Assembly (NCBI RefSeq): GCF_028291725.1
Contig: NZ_JAQGNT010000095.1
Coordinates: forward strand, 62,001 to 126,000
DNA length: 64,000 nucleotides
DNA from: Hydrocarboniphaga sp.
GTDB lineage: Bacteria > Pseudomonadota > Gammaproteobacteria > Nevskiales > Nevskiaceae
Direction: 5' to 3'
Shown: piece by piece, positions 59,186 through 64,000 of the stretch
Numbering within the stretch: position 1 is the first letter of the stretch
How the letters are laid out: the number at the start of each line of letters is the position of its first letter
Made by a program: the position numbers and the translations under genes
Notes under the pieces: generated by a model
Seen by the model: the letters and a program-made list of their open reading frames with translations, nothing else
Told to the model about the DNA's origin: nothing
Database searches by the model: none

Positions 59186-60409
59186 TTACGGCGATGCGTA
59201 CGCCAGGCGATTCGGTGAGCCGGTGCCCGGGTTGGTGACGACGCTGCTTGTTGCCGCCGCGGTGATCGCCGCGGCCACCTGCGCCGGCGTCGCGCCAGGT
59301 GTGGTCGTCAGATAACGCGCCACCACGCCAGCCACCAGCGGGCTGGCCATCGAGGTGCCGCTGAGCGTCGCCGATCCGGTGTCGCTCTGGTAGCTCGCGG
59401 ACACGATCTGGTCTCCCGGAGCAAACAGGTCCAGGCAGGTGCCGTAGTTTGAATACGAGGCGCGTGCATCGGTGCTGGTGGTTGCGCCGACCGTGATCGC
59501 TGCCGGCAGGCGAGCCGGTGATGAATTGCAGGCGTCGGCGTTGTCGTTGCCCGCGGCGACGACAACGGTCACGCCGCTGTTGATCAGCGAGCTTACGGCA
59601 TCGTCGAGCGTGGTCGATGCGGCGCCACCCAGCGACATGTTGGCGACCGCGGGCAGCGTGCGATTGGCGACCACCCAATCGACGCCGGCGACGATCGTCG
59701 AGGTCGCGGTCGAGCCGCTGCAGCTGAATACGCGCACCGGGTGTATCAAGGATCGCTTGGCGATGCCGTAGGTGGTGCCGACCGCGGTGCCCGAGACGTG
59801 TGTGCCGTGGCCGTTGCAGTCGCTGGTGTTGTTCGGGTCCGGCACCGGGCAGTTGACGCCGAGCAAGCTGCACAGCAGGCCGCCGTTGGTGTTGGGCGCG
59901 AAGTTATGGCCGTTGCCGACGCGGCCGCTGAAGTCGGTATGCGTTGAGCGCAGGCCGGTGTCGATCACGTAGACGTTGACGCCGCTGCCGGCGTTCGACG
60001 GGTATGAATAAGTACCCGACAGTGGCAGTGGATGCTGGTCGGTGCGGTCGAGGTTGTAGCCGGCGCCGGTCTGGGTGTCGACCAGATCCATCATCTGGTC
60101 CTGCTCGATACGCTCGACCAGGCGGTTCGCCGCCAGCGACTGCGCGGCGATCTCCGGCAGCCTCACCGCGAAGCCCTTGAGTGCATGATCGTAGACCTGC
60201 AGCAGTTCGCCGCCGCCGACATTGCCGACCAGGGTTAGCGCCAGCTTGCGCACCGGTGCCGATGTCGCATCGGGTTTCAGCACAACGATGTACTGATCGG
60301 CGATCACGCGGTTGCCTTCGGGGATCACCAGTGCAGCGGCGTGTGCCTGCATGGAAACGGCCGCAACGACTCCCGCGGCCAGCGTTGCCAGCCAAGATTT
60401 TTTATTCAC
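59186..60409 (-). CDS. Secreted subtilase (S8 peptidase, proteinase K-like)
   Basis: A 407-residue extracellular serine protease. Signal peptide MNKKSWLATLAAGVVAAVSMQAHA, an I9-type propeptide (about 35-115, YIVVLKPDATSAPVRKLALTL), then the catalytic domain with Asp150 (YVIDTGLRSTHTDF), His201 (NGHGTHVSGT) and Ser353 (LSGTSMASPLVAG). Oxyanion Asn is in VVVAAGNDNADAC. Cys-containing loops (LLCSLLGVNCPVP, DCNG) suggest disulfides. There is no C-terminal extra domain. Transcribed alone, with a strong terminator. Confidence 0.95.
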   Translation of the reverse strand: MNKKSWLATLAAGVVAAVSMQAHAAALVIPEGNRVIADQYIVVLKPDATSAPVRKLALTLVGNVGGGELLQVYDHALKGFAVRLPEIAAQSLAANRLVERIEQDQMMDLVDTQTGAGYNLDRTDQHPLPLSGTYSYPSNAGSGVNVYVIDTGLRSTHTDFSGRVGNGHNFAPNTNGGLLCSLLGVNCPVPDPNNTSDCNGHGTHVSGTAVGTTYGIAKRSLIHPVRVFSCSGSTATSTIVAGVDWVVANRTLPAVANMSLGGAASTTLDDAVSSLINSGVTVVVAAGNDNADACNSSPARLPAAITVGATTSTDARASYSNYGTCLDLFAPGDQIVSASYQSDTGSATLSGTSMASPLVAGVVARYLTTTPGATPAQVAAAITAAATSSVVTNPGTGSPNRLAYASP

Positions 60410-60541
60410 GTCACTCTCCTGTCAGTAGCCGGCGGCATAGCGCCGGGCCGCCCTCCGTTAAGCGGCGGGCTCACTGTAGAGAATTGCCGCGCCAGGCGCA
60501 GCACCGGTGGAACAGGGTGCATGGGCCGATGGGCCAAGCGC

Positions 60542-61030
60542 TTACTGGATTCTGCGAACCCGCACGCGCGCGCCAGCGCCGTCCAGTTTCATGAAGTAGC
60601 TGCCGATGAAGTTGCGCTCGATCGTAACCGCCGGATTATCGACGTCGAGCAGGATCTCGCGATCGTCGATGTTCAGCCAGACCTGGCCGTTGTCGAGGGC
60701 ATAGCGGGCGCCCTTGCGGGCGAATTCGACGTGGCCGACGACGCGGGCCTTCAGTGCCTGCTCCGCGGGAGAATCAGTGGACTTGCGCTTGACGGTTTCG
60801 GCGCCGAAGTCGGCGCCGGGTGCCGCCGGAGGGGGCGCCGGCACTGCTGCCGGCGCGGCCGTCACCGCGGCGGGCGGCACAGCAAACAGCGCGTCGTAGC
60901 AACCCAGACGCGCCGCGTCGTCGGCGACGCCGCGGCACTGCTGCGGATCGGCCGCCGCCGCGCCCAACGGACCCGCGACGCCGATCCCCAGCAGCAGGGC
61001 CGCCGTGTGCGCTCTGCTGTACCGGCTCAT
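60542..61030 (-). CDS. Hypothetical periplasmic protein, Cys-pair motif
   Basis: A 162-residue exported protein. Signal peptide ([20 protein letters not shown]), then [22 protein letters not shown], a short Cys-Cys helix motif seen in several small periplasmic proteins, a Pro/Ala-rich linker and a beta-rich C-terminal part ([19 protein letters not shown]). The start overlaps the lipA stop by 4 bp, so it is expressed with lipA. I know no functional link. Confidence 0.7.
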   Translation of the reverse strand: MSRYSRAHTAALLLGIGVAGPLGAAAADPQQCRGVADDAARLGCYDALFAVPPAAVTAAPAAVPAPPPAAPGADFGAETVKRKSTDSPAEQALKARVVGHVEFARKGARYALDNGQVWLNIDDREILLDVDNPAVTIERNFIGSYFMKLDGAGARVRVRRIQ

Positions 61031-62016
61031 GCGGGAAGAACGTGCGCCGCCTGCTGATCCGCGTGATAGCTCGAGCGCACCATCGGCCCGCTGGCCACAT
61101 GCGAAAAACCCATTTTCTCGCCGAGCACGCGCAGACGCTCGAACTCGTCCGGATGCGCATAACGCATCACCGGATGATGGTGCCTGGACGGCGCCAAGTA
61201 CTGGCCCAGGGTCAGCATGTCGACCTGGTGCGCGCGCAGGTCGAGCATCACTTGCTCGATCTCATCGATCTCCTCGCCCAGGCCGAGCATCAGGCCGGAC
61301 TTGGTCGGCACGCTCGGGTGGTAGCCCTTGAAGCGCTCCAGCAGGTCCAGCGACCACTCGTAGTCCGAGCCCGGCCGCGCCTGCTTGTACAGGCGTGGCA
61401 CGGTTTCGAGATTGTGGTTGAACACGTCGGGCGGCGTGTCCTTGAAGATCGTCAGCGCCGGGTCCATGCGGCCGCGGAAGTCCGGCACCAGCACCTCGAT
61501 GGTCAGCTTCGGCGACAGCAGGCGCGATTCGCGGATGCAGGACGCGAAGTGCGCGGCGCCGCCATCCAGCAGATCATCGCGGTCGACGCTGGTGATGACC
61601 ACGTACTTCAGGCCCAGTGCGGCAATCGTGCGCGCCAGGTTGCCGGGCTCATCGATATCCAGCGGCTTGGGCCGGCCGTGGCCGACATCGCAGAACGGGC
61701 AGCGCCGCGTGCAGATGTCGCCCATGATCATGAAGGTCGCGGTGCCCTTGCCGAAGCACTCGGACAGGTTCGGGCAGCTCGCCTCTTCGCAGACCGTATG
61801 CAGCTTCTGCTCGCGCAGGATGCCCTTGATGCGGTCGACTTCCTGCGACTGGCCCATGCGCACGCGGATCCAGTCCGGCTTGCGCAGCAGGCCTTCGGCG
61901 GGCGCCTCGACCTTGACCGGGATGCGCGCCATCTTTTCGGCGCCACGCAGCTTGACGCCGGCGACCACCGGAGCGGGACGGGCAGGGGCGGACAGGGGAT
62001 CGGCAGGGGGAGACAT
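61027..62016 (-). CDS. lipA: Lipoyl synthase
   Basis: Radical SAM enzyme that inserts two sulfurs into octanoyl-lipoyl domains. 329 residues. The auxiliary cluster motif is [13 protein letters not shown], the radical SAM cluster [10 protein letters not shown], and the C-terminal RSSYHAD Ser is the auxiliary-cluster ligand. Other blocks are [17 protein letters not shown] and LMLGLGEE. lipB, usually next to it, is not in the window. Confidence 0.97.
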   Translation of the reverse strand: MSPPADPLSAPARPAPVVAGVKLRGAEKMARIPVKVEAPAEGLLRKPDWIRVRMGQSQEVDRIKGILREQKLHTVCEEASCPNLSECFGKGTATFMIMGDICTRRCPFCDVGHGRPKPLDIDEPGNLARTIAALGLKYVVITSVDRDDLLDGGAAHFASCIRESRLLSPKLTIEVLVPDFRGRMDPALTIFKDTPPDVFNHNLETVPRLYKQARPGSDYEWSLDLLERFKGYHPSVPTKSGLMLGLGEEIDEIEQVMLDLRAHQVDMLTLGQYLAPSRHHHPVMRYAHPDEFERLRVLGEKMGFSHVASGPMVRSSYHADQQAAHVLPA

Positions 62017-62087
62017 GGACGCCTGGGGACGAAAAGCCAGCGCCTAGTTTACGCTGCTAGCGCGCTGACACCGTAGCCGGCGGCCTG

Positions 62088-62165
62088 GTAGGTTGGGGTG
62101 AGCGTTGCGAACCCCAACTTCGGCGCTCATTGGTGTTGGGGTTCGCTGTGCTCACCCCAACCTAC
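62088..62165. repeat. REP-type inverted pair, family A, copy 5
   Basis: GTAG-GTTGGGGTGAGCGTTGCG, spacer, then the mirrored hairpin ending CTAC, between the lipA start and the end of the PLDc_N gene (its stop is 4 bp beyond). Confidence 0.9.
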
Positions 62166-62168
62166 GGG

Positions 62169-62354
62169 CTACGACGATTTCGGTCCCAGCAGCCACCACA
62201 GCAGCAGGCCCAGGAACGGCAGCAGCAGGATGATCACGATCCAGATCGCCTTCTTCAGCGGCTCGGCCGAACTCTGCGCGATCTTGATGATCGCGTAGAT
62301 GTCCAGCACCAGGATCAGGATGCCGAAAATGCCGAGGTTGTTGCCGAAATTCAT
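62169..62354 (-). CDS. PLDc_N-domain small membrane protein
   Basis: A 61-residue protein with two membrane spans (LGIFGILILVLDIYAIIKI and AIWIVIILLLPFLGLLLWWLLG) and the PLDc_N pattern of a charged loop ending in LGPKSS. The same module occurs at the N-terminus of cardiolipin synthases, but here it stands alone with no catalytic domain. Its role is unknown, possibly envelope stress related. Downstream of olsA by 49 bp on the same strand. Confidence 0.8.
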   Translation of the reverse strand: MNFGNNLGIFGILILVLDIYAIIKIAQSSAEPLKKAIWIVIILLLPFLGLLLWWLLGPKSS

Positions 62355-62403
62355 CGATGCGCTCGCGCGTCAGGCCGGGAGCGCAGATGTTAACGCGAGA
62401 AGC

Positions 62404-63174
62404 TCAGGCCGCGGCTGCGTATTCGACTCTGGCCGGCAGCAGCGCCGCCTCGATCGCGGCGTGCGTGCGTCGTGCGAGTTCGTTGCGGTCCAGGCTCGCG
62501 GGGTCGATCGCCGGCAGGTAGCGCACTTCGACATCCATCGACGGGTTCCGCAGCATCGCCAGGATGTGCCAGAACAGCACGTCGTCGCCGACGTAGGGCG
62601 CGATGTTGCGGCCGTCGGGCGCGCGGCCGTAGCGGATCAGCAGCGGCTGCACCGGCAGATGGGCGTCGATCGCCGCGGCGAACAGGCGCGGATGGAAAGG
62701 CAGCAGCGATTCGCCGGCGGTGGTCGTGCCCTCCGGGAAGATCGTGACGCTGCCGCCGCTACGCAGGAACGGCGTCAGCTTGTCCAGCAGCGGCCGCGTG
62801 CCGCCCTTGCCGCGGCTCAGAAAGAAACTGCCGGACGCGATCGCCAGGCCGCCGACGATCGGCCAGTTCCGCACTTCGGCCTTGGACACGAAGCGCGTCT
62901 GTTCGCAGGCCGCGATCAGCGAGATATCCATCCACGAAACATGGTTGGCGACGGTGACGTGGCCGCTGCTCACCGGCCTGCCATTGATGCGGATGCGCAG
63001 GCCGAAGATGCCGAACAGCTTCGAGTTCCACCACTGCGTCAGCGGCTCCGGACGGATCCGCTTGCCGAAGTCGAGCCGCACGATCGTCACCAGCAGCATG
63101 CCCAGCGACAGGTGGGCGATCAGCCAGAGGCCGCGGACGATGAAGCGCAGCGACGTCGTCAGCATTCTCGTCAT
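62404..63174 (-). CDS. olsA: 1-acyl-glycerol-3-phosphate-type acyltransferase, probable OlsA
   Basis: PlsC-family O-acyltransferase, 256 residues. N-terminal membrane segment (FIVRGLWLIAHLSLGMLLVTIV), catalytic NHVSWMDISLI (H-x4-D), VSKAEVRNWPIVGGLA and FPEGTTTAGESLLPF, which binds the phosphate or head group. Directly downstream (4 bp) of an OlsB-like gene, the pair that makes ornithine lipids from lyso-ornithine lipid. Without that partner it would be called PlsC, so the OlsA assignment rests on context. Confidence 0.8.
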   Translation of the reverse strand: MTRMLTTSLRFIVRGLWLIAHLSLGMLLVTIVRLDFGKRIRPEPLTQWWNSKLFGIFGLRIRINGRPVSSGHVTVANHVSWMDISLIAACEQTRFVSKAEVRNWPIVGGLAIASGSFFLSRGKGGTRPLLDKLTPFLRSGGSVTIFPEGTTTAGESLLPFHPRLFAAAIDAHLPVQPLLIRYGRAPDGRNIAPYVGDDVLFWHILAMLRNPSMDVEVRYLPAIDPASLDRNELARRTHAAIEAALLPARVEYAAAA

Positions 63175-63178
63175 GCGT

Positions 63179-63985
63179 TCAGGCGTGACCGATGATGTCG
63201 GTGCTCGGCTGGATGCCGAGGAAATGACGCGCGTAACGCGGGCAGATATCCGACACGTTCAGCAGCATGAATACGTCCGCGCAATTGAAGTCCTGATCCC
63301 AATAGGCTTCGCCGCAGACCTTGGCGCCGAGGCTGACGTAGGCCTTCAGCAGCGGCGGCAGCCTGACTTTCTGCGGCGGCTCGCCGTCGGACAGCGGCAG
63401 CAGGTGGTAGGGACGCACGCGCTGGTAGCCCGGTGCCATGTACTTGGCCTGCACCTGGCGCAGGATCGCATGTGCCTGGGCGCCGCCGTCCTCCAGGCCG
63501 ATGCTGGCGCAGCCGAACAGGTAGTCGTAGCCGTGCTGCGTAAAGAAGGCCGCGAGGCCCTGCCACAGCGTGGCGATGACCGCGCCGCTGCGGTAGTCGG
63601 CGTGCACGCAGGTGCGGCCGACTTCCATCACCCGGCCCGGCAGCGAGTCGATCATGCTCAGCTCGAACTCGCCGGCCGAATAGAAGCCGCCGGCGCGGGC
63701 GGCCTGCTGGTCGGTCAGGATGCGGGTGCAGGCGACGAGCCGGCCGCCGGCTTCGCGGACGATCAGGTGTTTGCAGTAAGGATCGTAGGCGTCGCGATCG
63801 ACGCCATCCTCGCCCCCGTCGATCTGGGCGCCGAGCTCGCCGGCGAAGATCTGGTAACGGAGCTTCTGGGTTTCCAGAATTTCCTCGGGGCTCGTCGCGA
63901 AGCCCGCGGTGAATCGCGTTTCGGGTCGCGTTTCGGGTCGGGCTTCGGGTTTGGCCTCGAAGTCTTTCGAGTTCATCAATGACAT
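63179..63985 (-). CDS. olsB: L-ornithine N-acyltransferase-like protein, probable OlsB
   Basis: GNAT-fold N-acyltransferase, 268 residues. Typical blocks are LRYQIFAGELGAQI, DPYCKHLIVREAGGRLVACTRIL, MEVGRTCVHADYRSGAVIATLWQGLAAF, DYLFGCASIGLED and the C-terminal FNCADVFMLLNVSDICPRYARHF. OlsB transfers a 3-hydroxyacyl chain from ACP to ornithine. The N-terminus carries a short repeat of Pro-Glu-Ala/Thr-Arg units encoded by tandem DNA repeats, upstream of the domain and perhaps dispensable. The start is the CAT at 63983-63985 with GAAAGGA before it. Confidence 0.85.
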   Translation of the reverse strand: MSLMNSKDFEAKPEARPETRPETRFTAGFATSPEEILETQKLRYQIFAGELGAQIDGGEDGVDRDAYDPYCKHLIVREAGGRLVACTRILTDQQAARAGGFYSAGEFELSMIDSLPGRVMEVGRTCVHADYRSGAVIATLWQGLAAFFTQHGYDYLFGCASIGLEDGGAQAHAILRQVQAKYMAPGYQRVRPYHLLPLSDGEPPQKVRLPPLLKAYVSLGAKVCGEAYWDQDFNCADVFMLLNVSDICPRYARHFLGIQPSTDIIGHA

Positions 63986-64000
63986 AGGGTCAGTCCTTTC

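Noticed and set aside
15210-62165. Whether the repeated hairpins form a CRISPR array
   Set aside because: They are widely spaced, palindromic and in mirrored pairs with no regular spacers, and no cas genes are present.

Overview
The window is chromosomal DNA of a high-GC gammaproteobacterium. The gene orders are classic for that class: yggS divergent from pilT-pilU, rplM-rpsI, rhlB divergent from trxA-rho, lptD-surA-pdxA-rsmA divergent from amgK-murU, and olsB-olsA. The DUF1302, YCF48 and MMPL genes recall Nevskiales/Solimonadaceae or pseudomonad-like aquatic bacteria. The order is an inference from gene content only.

Layout. 1-3.7 kb: 5' part of yggS, then three consecutive PilT/PilU-type retraction ATPases. 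3.7-7.3 kb: a DUF374 acyltransferase, a DUF1254/DUF1214 lipoprotein, rplM-rpsI with a good promoter, and tRNA-Gln(CTG). 7.4-9.7 kb: a decayed accessory segment behind the tRNA, with an internally deleted tyrosine integrase, a PIN-toxin fragment joined to a frameshifted thiolase C-terminus, a two-repeat orphan protein and small ORFs. 9.7-15.2 kb: a minus-strand LuxR regulator, MBL hydrolase, HELGH peptidase and lipoprotein set, then an RDD protein and a cyclase-like protein. 15.3-20 kb: a PYROXD2-like oxidoreductase, a DUF6489-like protein, purC, a small membrane protein and purD. 20.2-32.8 kb: DUF1302 outer-membrane protein, ferritin-like hydrolase, rho, trxA, rhlB, pgeF, YCF48 protein, MMPL transporter and apaH. 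32.9-41.7 kb: a Tad/Flp pilus operon (flp, tadE, cpaB, cpaC, tadZ, cpaF, tadB, tadC, tadD, DUF3613). 41.8-45.4 kb: a PAS-GGDEF-degenerate EAL protein and a YfcE-type phosphoesterase. 45.4-52.9 kb: rsmA, pdxA, surA, lptD and divergent amgK-murU (envelope biogenesis and peptidoglycan recycling). 53-57.8 kb: a DUF2946-PepSY-DUF2946-TonB receptor module. 57.8-59.1 kb: a three-gene toxin-antitoxin-like cassette with palindromic operator candidates. 59.2-64 kb: a secreted subtilase, a small periplasmic protein, lipA, a PLDc_N membrane protein and olsA-olsB (ornithine lipid synthesis).

The most notable non-genic signal is a set of four families of paired inverted hairpins, each with a GTAG foot (REP/BIME architecture), placed between genes. 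In nine genes the TAG stop codon is the GTAG or CTAC end of such an element, and at three convergent junctions one element supplies both stops. Other points to examine are a 14-codon mini-ORF imitating the MurU N-terminus directly before murU, a 130-residue Asn/Gln-rich disordered extension on Rho, a hairpin abutting the lptD start, and the unusual order of the toxin-antitoxin cassette.
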